DNA of 64,000 bases from Hysterangium stoloniferum (taxonomy: Eukaryota; Basidiomycota; Agaricomycetes; Hysterangiales; Hysterangiaceae): NCBI GenBank assembly GCA_015178975.1, contig WHVD01000042.1:425501-489500 (forward strand), read 5' to 3'. Shown here piece after piece: positions 25,104 to 36,600 of this stretch. A program made the position numbers and the translations under genes. How positions within the stretch are numbered: the stretch's first letter is position 1; the number at the start of each line of letters is the position of its first letter. The notes beneath the pieces were generated by a model. It was not told the origin of the DNA, searched no databases, and saw only the letters and a program-made list of their open reading frames with translations.

Positions 25104-25901
25104 GACAGTTGAATCTGTAGTAAAATTTTTCCGTGGACATCTCGGGGTATGAGTTACCAAAGGGTTCCTGCGAGCCAGTTCGGTAGATAAAAAATCAGAT
25201 GGATTTTCATAGATTATGGGACATCACAACTATGGGTTATTACAGATTCGACTGTACAACAAAACAAAAGTACAATTTTGTGCCACAGAACTTGAATATC
25301 AGTATAGTTCGTAAAATTCAATCCCCCTACTTCCAAAATAACGATACAAGTATTATGTCCACGGTTGTCGTGGCTCATGATGGGCGTCTAGCATATTGGC
25401 ACCTCCCAATCAGGCAAGCTGTACTATCCTTAGAGTTTGTACAGAACCGAGATCTAAATTAGATGCAACAAGGTCTGTGCTTCGACCCACGTTGAAATCA
25501 GAGGCACTGTAATGGCCCATCACCCATCACCGTTCCGGGCCGATGATTTGTTTCCGTATTAAATCACTTCAATGACGGCATTAATAGCATGCAATTGGAT
25601 AAAGCAGCAGACCGATGAACTTATTGTTCATTGCGGGTAACGAAACTCTTCACGGGCCATTCTGGCGTAACATAGCAGGGTAGACGTACTCTGTTATTTT
25701 TTTCCGTTGAGTTAATTGATGACTGCCCCTGCCAGACGTGCAGTGCGTGTCGAGTGAGATGATCTAACATAGTGTTTCACAGCTTCATGTAAGCAACCCA
25801 TCAGAATGTGATATGATCAGCGCGCAGTGCCAATTTGTAATTGTCACCATATATAACGTACATGCAAGCCACCGCCATACCCACCATCCATCCACGTCAA
25901 A
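25104..25901. other. Intergenic, probable promoter of the GNAT gene
   Basis: No gene is supported. The last 50 bases before the GNAT start read TATATAACGTACATGCAAGCC and then a C-rich leader; TATATAA at about 25,851 is a plausible TATA box roughly 50 bases upstream of the ATG. Confidence 0.45.
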
Positions 25902-27068
25902 ATGGTCAACGTAGATTACTCGAAAGACTCCATCCTGGAGGCACCATCCACGGAAGAAATCAGGTTAAATCCGTATACCCTGGGAGCGATGATGCCGGTC
26001 GATTTTAGTATGTGGAACGAGTTGAAATATTCTTCCCTCGAAGCGGCAGTCACTCACAGTCAAGATCTGGAGTATTGGCAGTTCGCATCAAATGAATGCC
26101 TCTATTTCGCCCGCATAGATTCTCTCCGTCGTTCTCTAAAAGGACCATCCAAACCATCATCCTCATCTTCTTCCCTCTCATTCACTAGCGACAATCCTTG
26201 GGTTGTTGAAACCCAGCCCATTGGCCTCGTTTACTTGACCCCATCACAATTCACTGGTGAATTGAATGTGGGTATTTCCCTCACCTATGAGCAGCGTGGT
26301 GCTGGACGTGCAAGGATCGCCATGAATAAATTACTCAAGTGGGTCTTCGAGGAGGCAGGCTATCATCGCGTTCAAGCCGCCATCATGGGTGGACGGCATC
26401 GCCATGCAGCCATGAACTTGTTTGCCAACGTAGGGTTTTCACATGAAGGCGTACGACGGAGACAGGTGTACAATCGTCAATCCCAGCAGTGGATTGACGT
26501 TACATATATGGCTATAGTCGATACTGACTGGACTCTACGAAAACTCCGTCCTGATTTGCCGAAGACAAGGTGGGACGATCTTTTTGAAAGGCAACAGCGC
26601 GAGAGGGAGGAGCTTCTTGAATTGGAGATTACGGATCCGAGTAGGACCCCGAAGAGGTGGGGGAGTCTGGAGACGATAAGAGAAGGCGATTTGGAGACCA
26701 CTCCTTTTGACTCCGAGTCTGAGCTGGAAGAGATGAGTGAGGGAACTAAAATAACCATTGAAGCATCCGTGGAGAATGCCATCCAGTCAAAGCGGTGCTA
26801 CGAGCCAGAAGGTGACCTTCCGTTAGGAAGTTCTGCGCCACAGAGGAACTCTGTCTTATCGGAGCGAGGCGAGCATCCGCGGAGCAATATCGAGGAGGAC
26901 AGGAGGGTTGTGAACGATAACGATGAGCACGAGAGGGATACCTCTGATCTTGATATAGAACAGCCTCCGGAGTCAGATCATCCTGAGTCAATATCATCTG
27001 ACAGCGATTTCGACGAGGACATGTCGATGAGGAGCTGGGATCGTTGTTCAGTGGTCGAGTCTGTGTGA
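25902..27068 (+). CDS. GNAT-family N-acetyltransferase (RimJ/RimL-like), 388 aa
   Basis: An uninterrupted single-exon gene. GNAT enzymes move acetyl from acetyl-CoA to an amine. Residues about 107-210 hold the GNAT core: a beta strand PIGLVYLT, then GISLTYEQRGAGRARIAMNKLLKWVFEE with the acetyl-CoA pyrophosphate loop QRGAGRA (131-137). The VQAAIM strand and the NLFANVGFSHEGVRRR motif follow; the latter (AxNxxAxxxGFxxEGxxR) is typical of RimJ/RimL-type members. The C-terminal third (about 215-388) is very acidic, Ser/Glu/Asp-rich and probably disordered. The ATG at 25902 has an A at -3 (AAAATGG). The substrate cannot be told from sequence. Related fungal proteins are common and mostly uncharacterised. 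Confidence 0.88.
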   Translation: MVNVDYSKDSILEAPSTEEIRLNPYTLGAMMPVDFSMWNELKYSSLEAAVTHSQDLEYWQFASNECLYFARIDSLRRSLKGPSKPSSSSSSLSFTSDNPWVVETQPIGLVYLTPSQFTGELNVGISLTYEQRGAGRARIAMNKLLKWVFEEAGYHRVQAAIMGGRHRHAAMNLFANVGFSHEGVRRRQVYNRQSQQWIDVTYMAIVDTDWTLRKLRPDLPKTRWDDLFERQQREREELLELEITDPSRTPKRWGSLETIREGDLETTPFDSESELEEMSEGTKITIEASVENAIQSKRCYEPEGDLPLGSSAPQRNSVLSERGEHPRSNIEEDRRVVNDNDEHERDTSDLDIEQPPESDHPESISSDSDFDEDMSMRSWDRCSVVESV

Positions 27069-29382
27069 GATGTGGTAAAAGCCTTTGTTTTCAACTTCCT
27101 GCCATTGTTTCATGTAGTCTACAGTCATGTCGTGTATTCTTATCAGTGATCACCCAGAGGTCTGTAAATCCAAAAATATTAGTTATATGTATACCCTCGT
27201 GTAGTTTAATACCATCAAGACATGTCGGAATAATATATTCCATCATCCCAGGTTCTGCTATGCATGTGTCCTAATATTGCTGCACTGATTTCTGCCTTGT
27301 TAAGAATCCCCCACATGCCGCTGACATCAGCAGACATGAAGGTTAATGTGATCAAAGCTTTATTACTCTTGTGTTTAGCGTCTACTGTGCTAGTACAGAG
27401 CTTTTTTAAACTGTGCTGAAGTCAGACTTACGTGGTAGCTACATATCAAAAAGGACTGTCTACAGGTCTTTTCTCCCGGAATTAAGGACTCTAGGCCTAA
27501 TATTATTGGTACAGTTGGCTCTCTGCTCACGATTCGGATGGTAATACCTGACTGCCAAGGAGGCGATATCGTTCAATAAGTGGGGAGTAGATTTGCGGAC
27601 TTTTCTTGGAGTATGGGCTTAAACAATGCTTCACCAAAGTTGACCGTGGTTCATTTTCCTAGTTTAGGTCTCAATGGAGAAAGAAATGTATTGACGCAAA
27701 AGAATATGAGGTGATTCATCTTTGCTAATAGTAATATATCGACTGCTTTTGAGGAAGGTGACCTTACTATGTCTAATGCTGAGGGAAGAACTATGTGAGA
27801 GTGGGGCTGAGTCCACAAAGGAATTAAAAAAAAGGAAAAACATTTGTACTTTTATTTATCAGTGAGGTCGAGTGGATCATCCGTCTCACAGCGTTCCCAT
27901 TTGTCATAACTATTATTCAGAAAATCAAAGTACAAGTCGCAGACATAACAAATACGGAAAGATTAAAGCTTAAAAGCATTCGGCTGTGACTATATACAGT
28001 CTTCCTTTCGAATATAGTCTGTACGCACACCTTCAGTGCAATTAATTTCACCCGTCTCCGTAGCGTTGGGTTTCTACTTGCCGAACATTACGGACGGTGG
28101 GCGGTTGAGCCGCACTGCCCTATGACCGTCGATTGTATGACCGTAATAGTACCCGTCAGATGGTGCGATTGTGCAGCCCTAGAGCCTAGGCCAACACTCA
28201 AGTGGCTATGGTAAAGAATCCCAGCGACGCCGTATTCAAGATATACATGGCGAATAGGCAGCGGGGATGCCATTTTCAAGATAAGCTCGTGGTGAGAACA
28301 AGGTAACGATTGCTAACATACGGGTATTTTTTACGGAAAATACGGATACAGATCGTATTACGGTCGTCGTAAATACGGTGTGTACGATCACGTTGCTGAT
28401 CTCTATTCACATATCTGAGCTAAGTGGCGGTTGGTCGTCGCAGCCGTGCGGGGGAGTATATGAGTACAATAGCTAAACATATAGCGAGCACAAAGGATCT
28501 CTTGAATAAGCAAACAACAGGAAATGGAATAAAAGAGGACAAGGGGAACAAGGGAACTGGTTAGCAAGCGCCAATCTGCTGCCGCTTCGCAAGGAAATAC
28601 GAACTTGGATGATGCTCGAAATCCACGAGAAGCCCGTATTATAGAAGATAAGTGAGAAACGAATACTGTGAATAAAGAAGATAACCTAGTCCAAAGACCT
28701 ACACTGAGACTTTTGACTTGAGTTGCATGTCCGTTTGCAATATAGAGGAGCAGAGAACTGTGGTGATATCTCGATGAGTAAGTACATGCTGCTGTAGATC
28801 GGCTTCCGTACGTGCTTCTTGAGTGTTTGTTGTTACATGTCTTATACATCCTCCCTTAACGTCTTTCCTGTGAAAACGACTGTCTACCCAATCAAAATAC
28901 TCAGCTTGAGAAATCTTGAGTACCGTCATATGTTCCGTTCTCGTATACGAACCAAGCATTGGCTGGGCGAGTGGCTTATGGCCGTCAATACCCGTGCGCT
29001 TCTCCCAAGCCTCTGCCTGGGTGTAAATCCCTCAGATATTGACATACGCGTCGGGTGGCGCCATTCGGAGAGGGGTTGTGCGTTGTCGGCGAATGCTGAT
29101 GCTGGGTGGAGAGATGGGGGTGGGCTTAGAGGAAGACATGATGGGCTTGCGATGATCGTCATTAGTAGTGGCGATTTTGAGATGGATGCGGGATACGCAC
29201 ATGTGTTTAAGGCAGTTAAGTGCGAAAAAGGCTGGATCTTGAACGATGGGAAAAGCCAGTTGGCGGCGAGGTGGTCCTCAACAAAACAACACTATATACA
29301 TTCGGCTCTGACGAGTCCAGAAGCGACGCATCGCAAGGCCAAACATCTATAGTACGTTGAATAGAAGCATCACGCCACATTA
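27069..29382. other. Intergenic, no supported gene
   Basis: Short frames on both strands (for example plus 28819-29352 and minus 28403-28849) lack family motifs and intron signals. The stretch 28,920-29,300 is more GC-rich than its surroundings and could hold a decayed exon, but nothing definite is seen. Confidence 0.4.
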
Positions 29383-29476
29383 TTGCTGTTTGCATAATTC
29401 ATGGCGGAGTCCAAAACCTTCATTTTTTGCCACCGTTTTGAAGTAAGAAGTTGTAAAGGGCATATCTCCTCAAATA
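29383..29476 (+). repeat. Element E left terminal inverted repeat
   Basis: These 94 bp match 40417-40510 in inverse orientation with a few mismatches, nearly all transitions (for example CATGGCGGAG versus CATGGTGGAG). Weaker similarity continues inward for about 50 bp. Confidence 0.85.
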
Positions 29477-29884
29477 CTTAAATCAAGTGTATTATATGAA
29501 ATTTGATCTAACGTATTTTCTCTTATTTCCTATGGTGCCGGATTGTCACAAAAAGTATGTGCTGCTGGTGCTGCCGGTATGATTACCTCACATAAGTTAG
29601 TCAATTTTCCAAGAAATCTAGCGGTTTAAGTAAATGGTGACCTTTTCATTCCCAATTATAACACTATATTGAGACTCTTTACAGTTGGAATAAGTAATCT
29701 GTGTGCTCAATGTCGTGTAAAAATGGTTTTGCTTTGTCACACAGTCACGGTTTGTGCCATGACAGTTCTTCTCCCCATCATGCTCGCTATGCCACCACGA
29801 CAATGACCTTTGTCTGATGACTTATGGTGGACCCTTGTTTTCATGGCAAAACACTTATCTATAGCTAAAATTATGGAATACATG

Positions 29885-30953
29885 GGTCAGTGGCGCCAAA
29901 CGATCAAATGTATCTTGTCCATCTATAAGCACACTGGACAAGTTGTCCACTCCCCTAGCAGACACAAAGGATGAAAGTCAATACTTGATGAAGACGATCG
30001 AGAGGTGAGTGTTCACATAGACTTTCATATTATAATTACCTGACATTCTTTTCTAGTTTCTGCTTGGTTCAATTGCAAAGGCATCGGACATTTACCTGGA
30101 CGAGCTGAAGGATAGCCTAGAAGATATGTATGTGTGGGACTTCAGTATCATTATCAACTGTGTGGAGAGCACTTCAGAAGTCGGGTTTCACTATGAAGAA
30201 GGTATGTGCTTTATTATTACTCATTTAGTGGTGTTACTAATATTCAATGGTATTGTTTCTCATGTAGCTTACAAAGATTGCAAGAGAACGTAGTGCAGAG
30301 AAATGTGCAGCCTACGTGTATCACATGGGTAAGACATACATTGCAGACCAACTCGTCTTTGTAGATGAGTGCTCATTCAACCATCAGACAACTTATCGTG
30401 GGTATGGGTGGGCACTAAAGGGTCAGTGGCTCTGCAGAAATGTTTTTTTATGTGGGGAAGATGGTATGTCTCTTTTCTGTTTTTTACTTTAAACTACTAA
30501 AGTAAATATAAGGTATTCTGTTCTTCTGGCCATCTCACATAGTGGCATGATATCCGTAAAAGTTGTTGAAGGATCTTTCAATACGGAGCTTTTCATGGAA
30601 TTTATTGAGGGCCTTCTGGACTGCATGCAGCCATACCCTGCCTGGAATTCAGTTATTGTGATGGACAACTGCAAGATTCACAAGGATCCAGCAATTATTG
30701 GTCTAATTCATTCACGGTATTCTCTTAATCCTCTTTTATTTATACTACTAATTGGATTTTATACAGTGGAATGCAAATTGAATTCTTACCTCCTTATTCC
30801 CCTGACTACAACCCCATTGAGCTTGCATTTTCTGCTATCAAAGCACAAATTCGGCATGAGGGTGGTGTTGGGCAAGCTGCTTGGACTGCAAAAGATGATT
30901 CAGATGTATATGTGTGGTTGATAAGTGCGGTTTTTTTCAATTATGGCAGATGA
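29885..30953 (+). pseudogene. Element E transposase, IS630-Tc1/mariner DDE, degenerate
   Basis: Exons can be joined across several short introns, for example 30717-30766. The first part reads ILSIYKHTGQVVHSPSRHKG, a TGA, then KSILDEDDRE: an HTH-type DNA-binding region. It continues with DIYLDELKDSLE, a one-base frameshift near 30128, and SLSTVWRALQKSGFTMKKLTK. The catalytic core is clear: Asp in LVFVDECSFN (codon 30364), Asp in VIVMDNCKIH (30664), Glu in YSPDYNPIELAFSAIK (30820). The last two are separated by 34 residues (DD34E). From memory this matches the abundant agaricomycete DDE superfamily endonucleases. The stop and frameshift make it inactive. Confidence 0.8.
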
Positions 30954-31553
30954 TGCACATGCGTTCTATGATAAATGTGGATATGTATGTCTAAATGTAA
31001 TGACCAAATAGAATGTTTTCTTTTACCCATACTATTCATGGTGTGATTTCTTGCGAAGGGGTTCCACTGAAAGTATGGTAGAGTCCTCTTTTGCCCATCT
31101 GATCAGTCAATTGGCTGTTCCTGCATTCATTCCATGCTGTTCAAATAAATCAAGCAAGTCTTTTCCTGACAAATCAGTGAGGTCATCCAATCGAAGAAAC
31201 CCTTGTTCTATGAACAAGGGATGGAACCAACTGTAATTTTGGTTGTCATGACCACAAAGTGAATGCACATCCAGGCTACCCAGCCACTGTTTGAGAGTAG
31301 GATAATCCACTTCTGATGCCATTTTGTGAGACTCTGCTTTATAGACATTCTTTGGAGAGGCAGAGCCTGGACGCCCATGAAAATGGAGTGTACCTTCATC
31401 ACCAACTCGAATAGGTGTATATGGTGTTGGTACAGCTGCCTTTTGGGAACTTGATTTCAGGCTGATTGAGGGCCATTGGTAATACGAAATCTTTAAGCTG
31501 CTGCATTTCTGTGAGTAATTTTTGAGTTTCAGTGACTGCAGAATTGTCATCTA

Positions 31554-31772
31554 CAGTAAGCAAAAAAAGGGTTGCAATGTTCAGTAACTTTCAACTCGAA
31601 TGCTTATAAATCCAGAAATAAATTAGCTAAAATCAAGGAAAAATATAAGTTAGAAAGCCCTGTTTCTGAACTTTAACATGATAACCAAGTTTGTTCAAAA
31701 ATATTCACTCATTGTTGAGAGATTAAATATTTTGTACAGGAGTATCATTGCAACCCTTTTTTTGCTTTCATT
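31554..31772 (+). repeat. Element F left long inverted repeat
   Basis: This arm is itself bounded by an inverted motif: AGCAAAAAAAGGGTTGCAATG at its outer end and the reverse complement of it at its inner end. The same is true of the right arm. Each arm thus looks like a small MITE. Confidence 0.8.
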
Positions 31773-31905
31773 CTGTAGATGAAAGAGCAGGTTGTACTGG
31801 TGTTTCTGATCCATTGTTAGGTTGTATTTGATTGTGTGATTGTGTGACATGTTCAAAACATTCAACACATGACAAACAGACTACAACAGTCTTGTTGATT
31901 TTAAC

Positions 31906-32926
31906 ATGCAGCCTCTTTCTACTTCTCAATGCAAACACATCCTCTCCCTCTTGGATTCTAGTCATTCTGCCCACCAGATCTCATCATCCACTGGTCTACA
32001 CATCAGTACCATCTCTAGACTTCACAGAAAATACCATCCTTCCCTGCAGAAGCCTACTGGTGGATGTCCTTCCAAGCTTTCTGAGGCTAATAGTCACTAT
32101 GCTCAGTATCTCATCACCTCAGGGAAGGCTGAAAATGCCTTTTAGATCACCCAGATCCTTCAGAACACTATCAACTAGTCTCTCACATCCCAGACAACTC
32201 AGAACCACCTGAAGTTAGCTGGTATGAAAGCTGTGGTAAAGGCCAAGAAGCCCCTTCTTACCAAGAGACATAGGAAGAAGAGGATGGATTTTGCTCTGGC
32301 TCATTTGGATTGGACTATAGAGGACTGGGAGACTGTTGTATGGTCTGATGAGATCAAAATTAATAGGCTGGGGTCAGATGGGAAAAGGTGGGCTTGGAAG
32401 AAGGCAGGAGAGGGTCTGAGTGATAGGCTTGTGAAGGAGACTGTCAAGTTTGGGGGTGGATCTCTGATAATGTGGGGCTGCATGCTGTGGGAGGGAGTTG
32501 GGTATGCATGCAAGATTGATGGGAGGATGGATGGAGAGTTATACACCAAGATTCTGCAAGATGAACTCCAGAAAAGCCTTGCCTTCTATGGCAAGAATCC
32601 CTCCACTATCATCTTCCAGCAGGATAATGATCCCAAGCACAAGTCCAAGAAAGCTACAACTTGGTTTGAAGATCATGGATATATGTAAGGTCCTTTCTTG
32701 GCCAGCATAGTCCCCTGACCTCAATCCTATTGAACATCTCTGGGATCATCTAAAAAAGAAGCTGAGAGAGCATGAGAGTGCCCCAGGAGGGATATTGAAG
32801 CTGTGGGAGAGGGTACAAGTAGAGTGGGACAAATTAATGCCAGAGGTGTGCCAGAATTTGATTGAAAGTATTCCTAGGAGGGTTGCAGCAGTGGTTAAGG
32901 CTAAAGGAGGTCATACCAAGTACTAG
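31906..32926 (+). pseudogene. Element F Tc1 transposase, DD34E, degenerate
   Basis: The start is ATG 31906 (MQPLSTSQCKHILSLLDSS), opening a paired-like HTH DNA-binding region. Two in-frame TAG codons follow (32143 and about 32176; the second reads as CAG changed to TAG). Then comes the Tc1 core: VVWSDEIKIN with the first Asp, IIFQQDNDPKHKSK with the second, and SPDLNPIEHLWDHLKKK with the Glu, spaced 34 residues. A frameshift lies near 32686 and another TAG (WPA*SPD) just after. The end is GGHTKY and TAG at 32924. Length and motifs are normal for Tc1 (about 340 aa); the copy is dead. Confidence 0.85.
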
Positions 32927-32972
32927 AATGCATAGCTTTATGTTTATAAAATGAAAGCAAAAAAAGGGTTGC

Positions 32973-33340
32973 TGTAATCCTGGTGGCTTACCATATCGCA
33001 TTAACACTGATCACTCGCCTATCGGTTCCCAGATTGTTCCCTTTTATTTTTCGTCTCACTGCCCTGATCAAGATCGCTAATTTCCCATCTCCGCGATCAT
33101 TCCCCTTGTCCGATCATTCCCCTTGTTCCTTCGTTCTGGATACCTTTTCAGTTGTCTTATTGCTCCACCAAAAGATATATTAACCTCGGAAGAAGTCCGT
33201 TTAGAGATATAGATTTTTTAGTAGCTACTTTCCACCTACATTTCGAACATCTCCACTCATTGTATATTCCTACCCTTCTCAAAAAGATAACCTTGTCCTG
33301 TCCGCTACCGACTGAGTGAGGTTGACACAACAACCTTACA
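32973..33340 (+). repeat. Element D 5' LTR
   Basis: 368 bp. A TATATTAA box at 33176-33183 would place the RNA start near 33207. No tRNA-type primer site (TGG) follows the LTR; the next bases are C then T10, then GACATCGAC. Confidence 0.93.
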
Positions 33341-33635
33341 CTTTTTTTTTGACATCGACAAAAGAACATTGACCATCGTGTCTCGGCTACCATCAACACC
33401 CACACCACTACTCACTCGCGCTGAGACGAGACGGAGACGCCAAGTTGGACTACCTCCACTCCTCATTGACCCACTAACAAACACCGTACACCAACCAACC
33501 TCCCCCCCAACTTCTTCACAAAACGAACCTGATCCTTCGGACACCGAATCAGACACAGATACCGAAACCCAGAAGAAATACACCTACTTCTGGCACACTG
33601 AACCTACAATCCCTCCCCGAACCAATAACCCTAGA

Positions 33636-36600
33636 ATGCCGCAAGTAGAGACCACCACACCCATAGCAGAAGTTAAAGTCAGCAAGCTCAAGGAATGTCC
33701 TATGCTCACAGCCGGAAGATATACACCCCTTGTCCACCAAAGCTGGTCTACGGCTTGTCGCCGATATATGAAGTTTGGAGAAAGGAAGCCTGACGAGATT
33801 GTGAGCTATGTGGCGGATGCCATGATGGAACCGAGGCTCATGGCCTGGTATCAAGGAGACCAAGCACGGATTGACACCCTCACCCTAGATCAGTATCTAG
33901 AAGAACTCGCATCCATCACTCTCGAAAAAAACTGGGCACACCTTATCAGGGAAAAGATCCTCACAACCCCTCAAGGAAACCGGAAGTTCATAGACTGGAA
34001 GATTGAGATGGAGAACCTCAATGCGATTCTCAACACCTCCGCAAAATCCTTCGCACTATCCACCACTGCCCTAAAGACGCAGCTAGAAGCCAACTTGGAC
34101 AAGACGCTCAAACGCAACCTCCTTGTCGAGCCTGTCCTTTCAACAGAGCTTGCCACCTGGGCTAACGAGGTGAAAGAACGTGATGAACGTGTTCGCGAAC
34201 AACAGGAAATTGTCCAAGAACAGATCTTAGCCAATAATGCTGCCCGTGCCCTCCGCCGCAATGAGAGGAAGGATTTACTTTCCAGGCAATCAGATCCTCC
34301 CTCCAGTTCCTCTACCAAAACAACTGGGACCAAACTCCCCAGGCTAACGGATGATGAACGAAAACTCCTTCAAGACCATGAAGGATGCACTCGCTGCCGC
34401 AATTTCTATACTGGACATCGTTCGGACACTTGCCCAATGAAAACCACCAACTCATGGCCTGACGCTGCAACATACAAACCACTCACAATGTCAATGGCCC
34501 GTGCAGCTGCCCCTCGGATTACTGCCGGCCTTGCCATGGCACGAATTGAAAACTGCATGGATGAAGACACGGACATGTACGTCATCTCCCCCCCTGAATC
34601 ACAAACCCCTTTCACGGTCCCACATCTCTACGCACCTGTAGAGCTGACGGGACCCTTCATTTCCGACTTTCCTCTTTCGATAAAGGCGTTACTTGACATA
34701 GGCTGCCCTTCCACAGTGATTAGTGATACCTTGGTTTCACAACTGGGCCTACGTCGATTCATTCTCCCAGATGAGGAAGACAACCTATCGTCGCTGTCGG
34801 AAACACCCTTGAATTGCAAGGAATTTGTGAGATTGAAAATTACATCAGGAAAGGGGATGTGGCAGTCAAGTGTTTTTAGGGCTAAAGTGAATATCGGACT
34901 ACCTGTACCACTTATCTTGGGAATGCCATTTCTTTCATCCCACCACATTTTGATTGATACTGCCAAACGTACGGCCTGTGACAAGCGGGTCAATTACGAC
35001 CTTGTCAATCTGACAATGCCTAGACGAGGAACAACTGCAATCACCCCCAAATCAAAGGCTGCACAGCCACCCTCACCAACATCACCGAGCCCCGAAATAT
35101 CTGAACCACCACTAGCAGGAGATGTACGACCAGTCCCTATTATGGCAGCGGTACGTGAACGCATTGAGGCCCTCACATTTGAAGAAAAATTAGCAAAGAA
35201 AGACCTCGAATCTAAGAAGACCTTCGCTGACTGCTTCCCATTGCGGTTGCCAGACACGGCAGACATACCCACACACATCTACCACCGTATTCGTCTCAAG
35301 GATCCTTCCAAGGTCACAGCTGGACGGGGATACTCTGCTCCAAAAAGATTTCATGACTCCTGGAAGCTTCTCCTTGAAGAGCATCTGGCAGCCGGACGCA
35401 TAAGACCCTCTTCCTCGGAATACGTGTCACCTGCTTTCTGTGTTCCCAAATATCGAAATGGGGTGCCTGTGTTTGACATACCACCACGATGGGTAAATGA
35501 CTACCGCGAGCTAAATAAAAACACCATACGTGATAATTATCCCCTACCCCGTGTTGATGACATCCTATCTGACTGTGGGCGAGGTGTCATTTTCGGTAAA
35601 TTAGATATGACCAACTCATTTTTCCAGACCAGAGTACATCCGGATGATATACATCTAACAGCGGTACGCACACCTTGGGGCCTTTATGAGTGGACCGTCA
35701 TGCCAATGGGGGGTTGCAATGGGCCATCGACACACCAACGTCGCATGACTGATGCCTTACGACACCTCCTGGGAAAAATATGTCATGTTTATCTTGATGA
35801 TATCATCATTTGGTCAAAGACCCTGGAGGAACATGAAACAAACATTGCTACTGTCTTACAGGCACTCCGCATTACCCAGCTATACTGTAATCCGGACAAA
35901 TCCATACTATTTGCCACAGATATTTCCTTTCTTGGACATCACATCTCCTCCACAGGCATTCGTCCAGATGCCCGCAAAACTGAACGCATTATCAACTGGC
36001 CACAACCAACAACAGCCACCAACATCAGGGGTTTTTTGGGCCTCACCCGATACATTTCAGCATTCCTCCCTGCCCTAGCGGAATACACCAGTATACTCAC
36101 TCCACTCACCACGAAAGAATGTGATCGACATTTTCCCACCTGGACCACTGAACATCAACATGCCTTTGATGCCATTAAACAGTTGGTCACGGGTGCAGAT
36201 TGCCTCACAGTCATTGACTATGACGATACATCTAGAAAAATTTTCCTGACCACAGATGCCAGCGACAGACGTACCGGGGCTGTCCTCAGCTTCGGAAAGG
36301 ACTGGGATACAGCCCGGCCAGTCGCCTATGACTCTTACCAACTCAACCCCGCTGAGCGGAATTACCCTGTCCACGAAAAAGAACTGTTAGCCATAATCAA
36401 GGCACTCAAGAAGTGGCGCACCAGCCTATTAGGATGCCATTTCGACATCTACACAGATCATCGGACGCTGGAATACTTTCAATCACAAAAAGACATGTCC
36501 CGCCGCCAAATGCGCTGGTCCATGTACCTTGCGGATTTTGATTTTGATATCATCTATATTCGTGGGGAAGATAATACTGTTGCTGATGCGTTATCCCGTA

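Noticed and set aside
28819-29352. 177-codon plus-strand frame
   Set aside because: No motif, no coding bias, and the opposite strand is equally open; probably chance in GC-richer sequence.
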